A stretch of 64,000 nucleotides of DNA from Verrucosispora sp. WMMD573. Lineage in GTDB: Bacteria; Actinomycetota; Actinomycetes; Mycobacteriales; Micromonosporaceae. Both the position numbers and the translations under genes were made by a program. The DNA is taken from NCBI RefSeq assembly GCF_027497175.1, contig NZ_CP114901.1, positions 2,108,001-2,172,000 of the forward strand, written 5' to 3'. Positions 16,663 through 24,124 of the stretch are shown piece after piece (positions within the stretch are counted from its first letter, which is position 1; every line of letters begins with the position of its first letter). The notes beneath the pieces are model-generated. The model did not search any database. It saw only the letters and a list, made by a program, of their open reading frames with translations, and was not told where the DNA came from.

Positions 16663-17935
16663 CGGGACACCCTCCGGTCGGTGAGGCGGAAGCCGGGAGC
16701 CAGCAGGAACGCGGTGGCGACAACGACGCCGACGACGGTCACCGCCGCGAGCCGGACCGCGGCCTGCGGCCCCCATGCCCTGCCAGGCGAGCCCGAACAG
16801 GACCGACGACGCCGAGGTACGCCACCGCCTGTCCGGTCTGCACCAGCGCGATCCCGGTGGTCCGCAAACGCTGCGGGAACGTCGGCCCGGCGAGCGCGAT
16901 CAGCACGCCATCGGTGGCGGCGTAGAACAGGCCGTACAGGACGAGTGCCAGCACCAGCAGCGGCCAGCCGGCGACCGGACCGGCGAGCAGCAGGTATGTC
17001 GCGCCGAGCGCGACGTACCCGCCGAGGACCACCGGCAGCCGTCCGATCCGGTCGGCGAGCAGGCCGAGCGGCATCGCGAGTACCAGGTATGCCAGGCTGT
17101 TCCCCACCGCGAGCAACGGGAACCAGACGAGGTCCAGTTCCTCCCGGCGCTGCAGCAGCAAGTAGACGAAGCCGTCGCCGATGGTGGTCAGCCCGAGCAG
17201 GCCGGCGGCCAGGACGAGCCGGCGGGTCGGCCGGTCGCGCAGCAGGCCGAGCGCCTCCCGGACGGAGATCTTGCCGGAGCCGGGATGCTCGGAGGGCTGC
17301 ATCGGATGCTCCCGCACGAAGAGGGCGAGCACGACGACGGCCAGCGCGGCGATGCAGAAGCTGGCGACGAAGACCGCGTCGTACGATTCGCCGACGGCCA
17401 GCAGCACCCCGATGGCGGCCAGCGGCCCGAGGAATGCGCCGATGCTGTCCATCGTCCGATGCACGCCGAACGCCCGGCCCAGCGCCTCCGGGGCGTGGAG
17501 AGCGTGATGAGCGCGTCGCGTGGTGCGGTGCGTACGCCCTTGCCCAGACGATCGACGGCGATCACGGCACCGATCACCGGCACCGAGCGACCGGCGAGCA
17601 GCAGGCCGAGCTTGGCGACCGCGGAGAGCGCGTAGCCGAGACCGGCGACCAGCTTTCGTCGCCGGGTGCGGTCGGCGACGAAGCCGCCGACGATCCGCAG
17701 CAGCGCGGTGGCCCCGGTGTAGACGCCGTCGAGCACGCCGAAGGCCAGCGGGCTGAGCTGGAGGCCGAGCACCAGATAGAGCGGCAGGATGGCGGTCACC
17801 ATCTCGGCGGAGACGTCGGTGATCAGGCTGACCGTGCCGAGGGCGACGACGTTGCCGCTGACCAGTGCGAACCGGCGGCGGGCGGGTCTGTCGGCGGGAT
17901 CCGGTGGGTCGGCCGCCGGCCGGGAGACGGTCGAC
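16659..17935 (-). pseudogene. MFS transporter pseudogene with three frameshifts
   Basis: Read on the reverse strand, the first part (FALVSGNVVALGTVSLITDV, GGFVADRTRRRKLVAGLGYA, DRLGKGVRTAPRDALITLS) breaks near 17490. The frame changes to ALGRAFGVHRTMDSIGAFLG and continues through the C-terminal helices to GIALVQTGQAVAYLG. A second shift near 16810 leads to VLFGLAWQGMGAAG, and a third near 16780 to AVRLAAVTVVGVVVATAFLL and FRLTDRRVSR-stop. Each shift is explained by one base. The joined product would be a normal MFS permease of about 400 residues, missing its own start. It abuts a foreign fragment at about 17930. Sequencing error is possible, but the broken neighbours argue for real decay. Confidence 0.75.
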
Positions 17936-18190
17936 AGGTACACGCTGTCCAGCACGACCTGGTCGGAGACCGGTACGACCTGGAACAACCAGCCGCCCCT
18001 CGACGGCGCCACCCTGGGCTCGATCGGCTCGGTCACCAACGACAATTGGTACGAGGTGGACGTGACGGCGGCGGTCGCCGGCAACGGCACCTACAGCTTT
18101 GGCGCCAGTTCCTCCAGCACGGACGGCGCCTACTACGACTCGCGGGAGAGCGGTGCCGACGCGCCGCAGCTCGTGATCACCACCGCCACA
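17925..18190 (+). pseudogene. Fragment of a DNRLRE (CBM96-like) domain protein
   Basis: The forward frame reads DRYTLSSTTWSETGTTWNNQ, then GSIGSVTNDNWYEVDVTAAV and YYDSRESGADAPQLVITT. This is the typical C-terminal half of the DNRLRE domain found in secreted actinobacterial proteins. No start, signal peptide or other domain is present. The left end abuts the MFS pseudogene and the right end runs straight into the transposase fragment near 18180, so both ends are broken. Confidence 0.7.
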
Positions 18191-18533
18191 CCGTCAACGT
18201 CGTCGGATGGAACCCGGCGTGATCGATCGGCAGCCCACACGCGACCTTCCACCGCAGGTCACACCGCACCGCCTGGACCGCCTCCGGGTCCGAATAATCA
18301 GTCAGGGTCTGCAGCACCAGCACCGACGCGATCACCGCATCCGGCAGCGACGGCCGGCCCCGCCCGGACGGGAACAAATCCTTGAACATCCCGTCCGGGA
18401 ACAACACCTGCCGATGCTCGGCCAGCAACGCATACACACTGCCCGCCGGGACCAGATGCCCGACCAACGCCGCGGTGTCCAGCAACTCCGGTTCAGAATC
18501 CGAACGACCCTGCACCCACCAATTAACGACCAA
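18177..18533 (-). mobile_element. Truncated IS1182-family transposase (N-terminal part only)
   Basis: The reverse frame from TTG 18533 gives 118 residues starting VVNWWVQGRSDSEPELLDTA. Typical IS1182-family blocks follow: FPSGRGRPSLPDAVIASVLV, then RCDLRWKVACGLP and AGFHPTTLTVWR. A complete transposase has 400-500 residues; the DDE catalytic region is missing, because the sequence breaks at about 18180 into the DNRLRE fragment. The terminal inverted repeats could not be defined. It marks a past insertion followed by deletion and cannot move by itself. Confidence 0.75.
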
Positions 18534-18896
18534 AACCGATCAAAACATGTGAGCGGCACGCCAGATTATTCAGCGGTCTCCTAGTCACGATCCCACGGCG
18601 TCGACCGCCCGAGTCGGCCACCGCCGAACTCTCGGACGGGGTCCCCTGGGTGTCGGCCACCCGCCGCACCTGGGGGACCGCCGCCCGTGGCAGCACGTCC
18701 CCGGAGTTCGCCAGGCCCCGCACCCGCCGAGTGGCGGATCTGGCCGCACCGGCAGGCGGAGGTGGTCGAGACCCTCCCTCCGCCTGACCGGCGCTACCAC
18801 GACGTACGCGATGTCCACACCGCCACCGGACCCCCGGCCGTGGTGCTGGTGCGGCCGCACCGGCCGCGATGCGCCGACGGCGGGCCGCCGCGTCCG
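18534..18896. other. Non-coding or fully decayed stretch
   Basis: About 360 bases lie between the transposase fragment and the NmrA-like gene. The first 60 bases probably include one end of the old IS. I see no frame with consistent coding character. A forward frame near 18740-18880 contains the phrase TGPPAVVLVRP, which faintly recalls the tail of FAD monooxygenases, but this is too weak to call. Confidence 0.35.
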
Positions 18897-19745
18897 TCAG
18901 AGGGCGGTGCGGATCGCCTCGGCGAGGGTCACCGGTGGGCGGCCGATCAGCTTGGCCAGGTCGTCGCCCTCGACGTGCAGCTCGCCCTCGGCGGCGCCCC
19001 GGTCGCCGTCGGCGAGCACCTCCGCGTACTGCCTGGGGAGACCGGCACCGACCAGGACCTCGACGTACGTGGCCACGGGCAGGTCGGTGTAGTTGACCTC
19101 TTGTTCGCTCTGCTTCGCCACCTCGGCGGCGAGTTCGGCCAGGGTGAAGGCGTCGCCGCCGAGTTCGTACACCTGGTTGGTGTGGCCGTCGCCGGTCAGC
19201 ACCTCGGCGGCGGCGTCCGCGAAGTCCGCGCGGGTGGCGGCGCTGATGAGTCCGTCACCCGCCGCGCCCGCCACCCCGTGCTCCAGGTACGCGGGCAGCT
19301 GCGGCAGATAGTTCTCCAGGTACCAGCTGTTGCGGAGAAAGACGTAGGGCAGCCCGGATGCTTTGATCTCCTGCTCGGTGAGCCGGTGCTCGGTGGCCAG
19401 GACGAGGCTGGAGGTGTCGGCCTTCGCGATGCTGGTGTAGACGACCAGGTCGACGTCGGCCTGCCTGGCGGCGGTGATCACGTTGCGGTGTTGGGCTGCC
19501 CGCCGGCCGACCTCGCTGCCGGAGACGAACATCAGCTTGGTGGCGCCGGCGAAGGCGGCGCGCAGCGATGCCGGATCCTCGTAGTCCGCCCGGCGGACGA
19601 TGACGTTCTGGCCGGCCAGGTCGGCCAGCCGGCCGGTGTCCCGGCCCACGGCCACGATCTCGGTGGCCGGTACGCCCCGTTCCAGTAGTGACGCGACGAT
19701 GAGCCGGCCGAGGTGCCCGGTGGCGCCGGTGACGACGATGGACAT
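18897..19745 (-). CDS. NmrA-like NAD(P)H-binding oxidoreductase (QorB/YtfG-type)
   Basis: ATG 19745 follows GGAGGGAGC at good spacing and gives 282 residues. The dinucleotide motif is VVTGATGHLGRLIVASLLER. NADP contacts follow in AVGRDTGRL and VRRADYEDPASL, and the later TEHRLTEQEIKASGLPYVFL and FLRNSWYLENYL segments are typical of the NmrA/quinone-oxidoreductase-2 atypical SDR group. Members reduce quinones or sense NADPH. It is divergently transcribed from an HxlR regulator gene 119 bases away, a common arrangement in which the regulator controls the oxidoreductase in response to reactive electrophiles. That regulatory link is inferred. Confidence 0.88.
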   Translation of the reverse strand: MSIVVTGATGHLGRLIVASLLERGVPATEIVAVGRDTGRLADLAGQNVIVRRADYEDPASLRAAFAGATKLMFVSGSEVGRRAAQHRNVITAARQADVDLVVYTSIAKADTSSLVLATEHRLTEQEIKASGLPYVFLRNSWYLENYLPQLPAYLEHGVAGAAGDGLISAATRADFADAAAEVLTGDGHTNQVYELGGDAFTLAELAAEVAKQSEQEVNYTDLPVATYVEVLVGAGLPRQYAEVLADGDRGAAEGELHVEGDDLAKLIGRPPVTLAEAIRTAL

Positions 19746-19832
19746 GGTGCTGCTCCCTCCAGGAAAACTGTCTGACGTCGGCGTCAACCGGAACATTGGA
19801 CCAGCACTTCCCGTTGGAGAGTAGGCACCTTG

Positions 19833-19845
19833 AAGTGCGCGACTT
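19833..19845. promoter_or_regulatory. Candidate HxlR operator between the divergent genes
   Basis: The sequence AAGTGCGCGACTT is an inverted repeat (AAGT-5-ACTT) just upstream of the HxlR start and within the shared promoter region. The 9-base word TGGAGAGTA occurs twice around it (near 19814 and 19851). HxlR dimers bind such short dyads. This is a prediction from position and symmetry only. Confidence 0.35.
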
Positions 19846-19864
19846 ACTGATGGAGAGTAAAGAC

Positions 19865-20227
19865 GTGAAGCCGAATCTGTACGACCGCAGGTGCGGTAGC
19901 CGGCAGGTCCTCGACCGCATCGGCGACCGGTGGAGCGTGTTGGTGGTGCTCACCCTCGCCGAGGGTCCGAAACGCTACGGCGAACTGGCCGACCGGATCG
20001 ACGGGGTGAGTCACAAGATGCTCACCCAGACCCTTCGCGGGCTGGAGCGCGATGGCCTGGCCACCCGGATGGTACACGCGACGGTGCCGCCCCGGGTCGA
20101 CTACGAACTGACCGACCTGGGGCGTAACCTGCTGAACCTGCTCGCCGGGCTGGAGGCGTGGGCCACGGACCATCTCGCCGAGGTCGAGGCCGCCCGCGCC
20201 CGTTACGACGCCCGCGTTCCCGGTTGA
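19865..20227 (+). CDS. HxlR-family winged-helix transcriptional regulator
   Basis: I prefer GTG 19865, which has GGAGAG seven bases upstream, over ATG 19850, which has no ribosome-binding site. The 120-residue protein shows the full HxlR pattern: a conserved Cys near the N-terminus (DRRCGSRQVLDRIGDRWSVL), the recognition-helix region RYGELADRIDGVSHKMLTQT, and the wing (DGLATRMVHATVPPRVDYEL). Cys in this position is used as a redox or aldehyde sensor in QorR, YodB and HypR. It is divergent from the NmrA-like oxidoreductase, its probable target. It ends 13 bases before the convergent clpP gene. Confidence 0.88.
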   Translation: MKPNLYDRRCGSRQVLDRIGDRWSVLVVLTLAEGPKRYGELADRIDGVSHKMLTQTLRGLERDGLATRMVHATVPPRVDYELTDLGRNLLNLLAGLEAWATDHLAEVEAARARYDARVPG

Positions 20228-20240
20228 CCGGTGAGCGGCC

Positions 20241-20834
20241 TTAGCTGGCCGGCAGTTGGGCGGCGGCGGTCACCACCTGGTCGATCAGGCCGTAGTCGCG
20301 GGCCTCCTCGGCGGTGAACCAGCGATCCCGGTCCCAGTCCTGCTGGATCTCGGCCAGGGTCCGCCCGCTGTGGCCGGCGATCAGCTCCTGCATCGTGCGC
20401 TTCACGTGCAGCATGTTCTCGGCCTGAATGGTGATGTCGGAGGCGGTACCGCCCATGCCGCCGGACGGCTGGTGCATCAGGATCCGGGCGTGCGGCAGTG
20501 CGTACCGCTTGCCGGCCGTGCCGGCGCAGAGGAGGAACTGGCCCATCGAGCCGGCGAGCCCCATGGCCAGGGTCGCCACGTCATTGCGTACGAAGCGCAT
20601 CGTGTCGTAGACCGCCATTCCGGCGCTCACCGAGCCGCCCGGCGAGTTGATGTAGAGGGTGATGTCCCGCTCCGGGTCCTCGGCGGCGAGCAGCAGGATC
20701 TGGGCGCAGATCCGGTTGGCGATCTCGTCGTTCACCTCGCTGCCGAGGAAAACGATCCGCTCTCGCAGCAACCGTTCGAACACCTGGTCGCCGAAGGTCC
20801 GCTGGCCGTCGTCGAGCATCGTAATCATGATCAA
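20241..20834 (-). CDS. clpP: ATP-dependent Clp protease proteolytic subunit
   Basis: The 197-residue serine peptidase S14 carries ITLYINSPGGSV, the nucleophile in GLAGSMGQFLL, the catalytic His in ILMHQPSGGMGG and the Asp near DWDRDRWFTAEEA. The start is ATG 20834 (a second ATG six bases on is also possible). ClpP forms a barrel that degrades proteins fed by ClpX or ClpC in the cytoplasm. Unlike the usual actinobacterial clpP1-clpP2-clpX set, it stands alone here, so it may be a third ClpP with a specialised role. A ClgR-type regulator gene lies upstream on the same strand, with 238 bases between them. Confidence 0.95.
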   Translation of the reverse strand: MIMITMLDDGQRTFGDQVFERLLRERIVFLGSEVNDEIANRICAQILLLAAEDPERDITLYINSPGGSVSAGMAVYDTMRFVRNDVATLAMGLAGSMGQFLLCAGTAGKRYALPHARILMHQPSGGMGGTASDITIQAENMLHVKRTMQELIAGHSGRTLAEIQQDWDRDRWFTAEEARDYGLIDQVVTAAAQLPAS

Positions 20835-20915
20835 CCTCCACCCGCCGGCGGCGACGTCGAGCGCCCGGGGACCGGCTCCTTGAGCCTGCGGGACCCCGTC
20901 GGTGTACGACCAGCG

Positions 20916-20949
20916 GTTCTGCCGGGGGCAGATCCGCCCACGGCAGAAC
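20916..20949. promoter_or_regulatory. Inverted repeat in the clpP leader
   Basis: GTTCTGCCG (20916-20924) and CGGCAGAAC (20941-20949) form perfect 9-base arms about 80-115 bases upstream of clpP. The left arm also takes part in a second dyad, CTGCC-GGG-GGCAG. It may be an operator for the adjacent ClgR-type regulator or an RNA hairpin in the 5' leader. I cannot match it to a known ClgR box with certainty. Confidence 0.4.
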
Positions 20950-21072
20950 GACGGGGGCCGGCCGCCAGCTCAGGTGATTCTCAGGGGCGGGTTCCCCGTC
21001 GGCCTGATGCCAGAGTGGCATGGATAAGTTCGGTGGGGCATCGGGGCTGAGGAGACAAAACCCCTGGTGGCC

Positions 21073-21828
21073 TCACCCTCGGTGACTACCGACGGTGGCT
21101 CGGACGGTGGCCGTCCGCCGGGCGGCCGGCCGACGCGCCCTGGACCGGTGCAGCGGGCCGCCGGACGATCGGCCGGGCGAGGTGCGACGACGGAGCAGCG
21201 GTCCCCGGGCGATGAGATGGATCGGACCGACCCGGTCGGCGAAGGCGACGACCCTGATGCCGCCGGCCAGCCCGCCGCCGGCCAGCCCGCCGCCGGCCAG
21301 CCCGCTGCCGGCGAGCCGGCCGCCGACCAGTCCGCCGGCCAGCGCGCCGCCGGTCGGGCCGGCGGTGCCGAGCGGCCCGACCGAGGGAACCGAGCCCCCG
21401 TGGAGGGCGTCGCCGCCCAGCCCTGCGGTCAGGTCCGAGTCCGGTTCGGAGCCGAAGCCGACGGCGTTGAGCCGGGCGACGGTCTGGGCGGATCCGTCCG
21501 TACCGCGGCCAGCGGCAGCCGGATCGCCGCGCCGGGTGGCCGGGACACCGCCGGTCCGGATCTGAGCGGCCGGGCCGGTGGCCGGCAGTCGGCGTTCGAC
21601 CCGCCGAAGCTCGTCGCGAACCTCCTCCAGCAGATCCGAGAGGTGCAGGCCGAGCGCCCGGCAGATCGCCGCGAGAACCTCGGAGGACGCCTCCTTGCGC
21701 CCACGCTCTACCTCGGACAGGTAGGGCACGGACACCCCGGCGGCCTGGGCAACCTCCCGCAAGGTGCGGCCCTGGTGCTGGCGCTCGCGGCGCAGTACCG
21801 CGCCGATCACCCGTCTCAGCAACGACAT
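21073..21828 (-). CDS. clgR: ClgR-type XRE transcriptional regulator with a low-complexity tail
   Basis: The first 85 residues match ClgR closely: [20 protein letters not shown], then [20 protein letters not shown] and [16 protein letters not shown]. ClgR activates clp protease and other proteostasis genes in actinobacteria, and the clpP gene lies directly downstream. The usual protein is about 100-130 residues; this one has 251, the rest being Gly/Ala-rich repeats (GLAGG units coded by a 15-base tandem repeat) and an Arg-rich end. The tail has no known domain, and the true stop is supported only by the open frame. Mycobacterial ClgR is itself removed by Clp proteolysis, so feedback is plausible. 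Confidence 0.8.
   Translation of the reverse strand: MSLLRRVIGAVLRRERQHQGRTLREVAQAAGVSVPYLSEVERGRKEASSEVLAAICRALGLHLSDLLEEVRDELRRVERRLPATGPAAQIRTGGVPATRRGDPAAAGRGTDGSAQTVARLNAVGFGSEPDSDLTAGLGGDALHGGSVPSVGPLGTAGPTGGALAGGLVGGRLAGSGLAGGGLAGGGLAGGIRVVAFADRVGPIHLIARGPLLRRRTSPGRSSGGPLHRSRARRPAARRTATVRATVGSHRG
21256..21345 (-). repeat. 15-base tandem repeat inside the clgR-type gene
   Basis: Units of CCCGCCGCCGGCCAG are repeated about five times with increasing divergence, encoding the GLAGG/RLAGS repeats of the regulator's tail. The unit is a multiple of three bases, so copy-number change keeps the frame. Confidence 0.75.
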
Positions 21829-21989
21829 GCGGGCCTCACTCTCGCCGCTCCTGCGCTGACCGTCCCATCATGCCCGTCCGCCGCCCCGTTCGCCGTACCG
21901 CACCATTGAAACGCCACCCCGCCGTGCGGTTCCCGGATCAGCGGCTATGTTGTGGACGTGCAGGCGACCGACGCGGGGCAGGGCCCCCG

Positions 21990-23003
21990 GTGATTCACTT
22001 TCCCGCCCAGCGGCGAGGCCCGCTCAGCGCGTTGAGTCTGCGGCTGGCCGCCGCCATCGGGTTGGTGCTCGCCGTGGTGGCCGTGGTCTACCTCGAACGG
22101 GAGCAGTACCGCGACGCCAACGGGGACGGCCTGACGCTGCTGGACTGCTTCTACTATGCGGTGGTCTCGCTGTCGACCACCGGTTACGGCGACATCGTGC
22201 CGATGACCCAGCAGGCCCGGCTGGTCAACATCGTGTTCGTCACCCCGGCTCGGGTGCTGTTCCTGATCATCCTGGTCGGTACCACCCTCGAGGTCCTGAC
22301 CGAGCAGTACCGGACCGGCCGTCGCCTGCACCGGTGGGAGAGAAAAGTGAAGGATCACGTCATCATCTGCGGCTACGGCACCAAGGGCCGTAGCGCGATC
22401 TCGGCGTTGCTGGAGAACGGGCTGGACAAGTCCCGGATCGTGGTGGTGGAACGTGCCGGTCCGGCCCTGCGCCAAGCCACCTCGAACGGGCTGGTCGCCA
22501 TCGAAGGTTCGGCGACCCGATCCTCCGTGCTCAACCAGGCCCACGTACGGACCGCCAAAGCAGTGATCATCGCAACCGACAGCGACGACGCGTCGGTGCT
22601 GGTGGCGCTGACCGTACGTCAGCTCACCGCCGGCCAGGTCCGGATCATCGCCGCGGCCCGGGAGGCGGAGAACGCCCCACTGCTCAAGCAGAGCGGGGCA
22701 CACCACGTGATCGTCTCCTCGGCGACCGCCGGCCGGCTGCTGGGCCTTTCGACGTCGGCGCCACCGCTGATCGACGTGGTGGAGGATCTGCTCACCCCGG
22801 GTCAGGGCATGGCGCTGGCCATGCGCTCAGCGGAACGCAGCGAGGTCGGCAGGTCGCCCCGGGAACTCGACACCCTGGTCATCGCGCTGGTCCGGCGGGG
22901 CAAGGTGGTGACCCTGGCGGACCGGGCCGGTGCGGTCATCGAGACCGGGGACATGCTCGTGCACGTACGCGACGACCGCCCCACCGCCAACACCCTGCCC
23001 TGA
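21990..23003 (+). CDS. Two-helix potassium channel with RCK/TrkA-N domain
   Basis: GTG 21990 gives 337 residues. A first membrane helix (LRLAAAIGLVLAVVAVVYL) is followed by a pore helix and the selectivity filter STTGYGDIVP, then the inner helix ARVLFLIILVGTTLEVL. The cytosolic half begins VKDHVIICGYGTKGRSAISA, the RCK Rossmann motif, and contains the acidic VVVERAGP where NAD/nucleotide contacts lie. A C-terminal segment (VIALVRRGKVVTLADRAG) may be a second small regulatory lobe. It should conduct K+ under gating by nucleotides or ions. It is divergent from the ClgR-type gene and convergent with korB, with a hairpin terminator between. Confidence 0.92.
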   Translation: MIHFPAQRRGPLSALSLRLAAAIGLVLAVVAVVYLEREQYRDANGDGLTLLDCFYYAVVSLSTTGYGDIVPMTQQARLVNIVFVTPARVLFLIILVGTTLEVLTEQYRTGRRLHRWERKVKDHVIICGYGTKGRSAISALLENGLDKSRIVVVERAGPALRQATSNGLVAIEGSATRSSVLNQAHVRTAKAVIIATDSDDASVLVALTVRQLTAGQVRIIAAAREAENAPLLKQSGAHHVIVSSATAGRLLGLSTSAPPLIDVVEDLLTPGQGMALAMRSAERSEVGRSPRELDTLVIALVRRGKVVTLADRAGAVIETGDMLVHVRDDRPTANTLP

Positions 23004-23035
23004 CCGACGGTCAGCCACCACCGGGCCCGAAACGT

Positions 23036-23068
23036 CGACCGGGCCGTCCCGAGGGAACGGCCCGGTCG
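23036..23068. terminator. Bidirectional hairpin between the K+ channel gene and korB
   Basis: CGACCGGGCCGT (23036-23047) pairs perfectly with ACGGCCCGGTCG (23057-23068) around a 9-base loop that can extend the stem by three more pairs. It lies between two convergent genes and has no T-run, as is usual for actinobacterial terminators. Confidence 0.75.
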
Positions 23069-23086
23069 TGCTGGTCACGGCACGGG

Positions 23087-24124
23087 TCAGCCGACGATGG
23101 TCCAGGTGTCGCCGCTGCCCAACAGCCCGGCCAACTGCTGCTCGGGGCTCTCGGTGACGGTGGCCCGGGCGTCGGCCAGCTGTCCCTGCACCACGCTGTC
23201 GTACGACGGCCGGCGCACCGAGCGGAACACGCCGATCGGGGTGTTCCGCAGGTCGAAGCCGGGCAGCCGGGACAGCGCGAAAGCGTACGCCGGGTCGTCG
23301 ACCGTGGCGTCGTGTACGACGATCTCCGCCGCCGGGGTCGACGCCGTCTCGCGTACCTCCAGGCCGAACCCGCCGGGCGGGTGTACGACGCAGAACTGCC
23401 CGTCCTTGCCGAACGTGATCGGTCGGCCGTGTTCCAGCCGGATCAGGTAGTCGTCGCGGGTGCTCGGCTCCTTCAGCTGCTCGAACGCCCCGTCGTTGAA
23501 GATGTTGCAGTTCTGGTAGATCTCCACGAAGGCGGAGCCGGAGTGTTCGGCGGCGGCGCGCAGCACCGACTGGAGGTGCTTACGGTCGGAGTCGATGGTC
23601 CGGCCGACGAAGGTCGCCTCCGCGCCGAGCGCCAACGACAGCGGGTTGAACGGCGCGTCGGCCGAGCCGACCGGCGTCGACTTCGTGATCTTGCCGACCT
23701 CGGAGGTGGGAGAATACTGCCCCTTGGTCAGCCCGTAGATCCGGTTGTTGAACAGCAGGATCTTGAGGTTGACGTTGCGGCGCAGCGCGTGAATCAGGTG
23801 GTTGCCGCCGATGGAGAGGGCGTCGCCGTCACCGGTCACCACCCACACCGACAGGTCCGGCCGGGAGACCGACAGGCCCGTGGCGATCGCCGGAGCCCGC
23901 CCGTGGATCGAGTGCATCCCGTAGGTGTTCATGTAGTACGGGAAGCGCGACGAGCAGCCGATCCCGGAGACGAAGACGGTGTTCTCCCGGGCGATGTTCA
24001 GCTCCGGCATGAACTGCTGGACGGCGGCGAGGATCGCGTAGTCGCCGCAGCCGGGGCACCAGCGCACCTCCTGGTCGGACTTGAAGTCCTTGGCGGTGAG
24101 CTTGAGGGCGACGGGCTCAGACAT
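23087..24124 (-). CDS. korB: 2-oxoacid:ferredoxin oxidoreductase, beta subunit
   Basis: The 345-residue protein has the N-terminal cysteine cluster VRWCPGCGDYAILAAVQQF, a further Cys in GIGCSSRFPYY, and the thiamine-diphosphate binding region VVTGDGDALSIGGNHLIHAL followed by LLFNNRIYGLTKGQY. It pairs with KorA to oxidise 2-oxoglutarate (or pyruvate) with CoA, giving succinyl-CoA, CO2 and reduced ferredoxin. Its start overlaps the korA stop by 8 bases, so the two subunits are translated together. In actinobacteria this enzyme works beside or instead of the usual 2-oxoglutarate dehydrogenase. Confidence 0.95.
   Translation of the reverse strand: MSEPVALKLTAKDFKSDQEVRWCPGCGDYAILAAVQQFMPELNIARENTVFVSGIGCSSRFPYYMNTYGMHSIHGRAPAIATGLSVSRPDLSVWVVTGDGDALSIGGNHLIHALRRNVNLKILLFNNRIYGLTKGQYSPTSEVGKITKSTPVGSADAPFNPLSLALGAEATFVGRTIDSDRKHLQSVLRAAAEHSGSAFVEIYQNCNIFNDGAFEQLKEPSTRDDYLIRLEHGRPITFGKDGQFCVVHPPGGFGLEVRETASTPAAEIVVHDATVDDPAYAFALSRLPGFDLRNTPIGVFRSVRRPSYDSVVQGQLADARATVTESPEQQLAGLLGSGDTWTIVG

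Noticed and set aside
18687..18890. Possible FAD-monooxygenase tail fragment
   Set aside because: Only a short phrase (TGPPAVVLVRP) is suggestive, and the rest of the frame does not match the family.
21256..21345. Possible CRISPR-like array
   Set aside because: The repeats are 15 bases long, contiguous and without spacers; they encode Gly/Ala repeats. No CRISPR array or cas gene was seen in the window.
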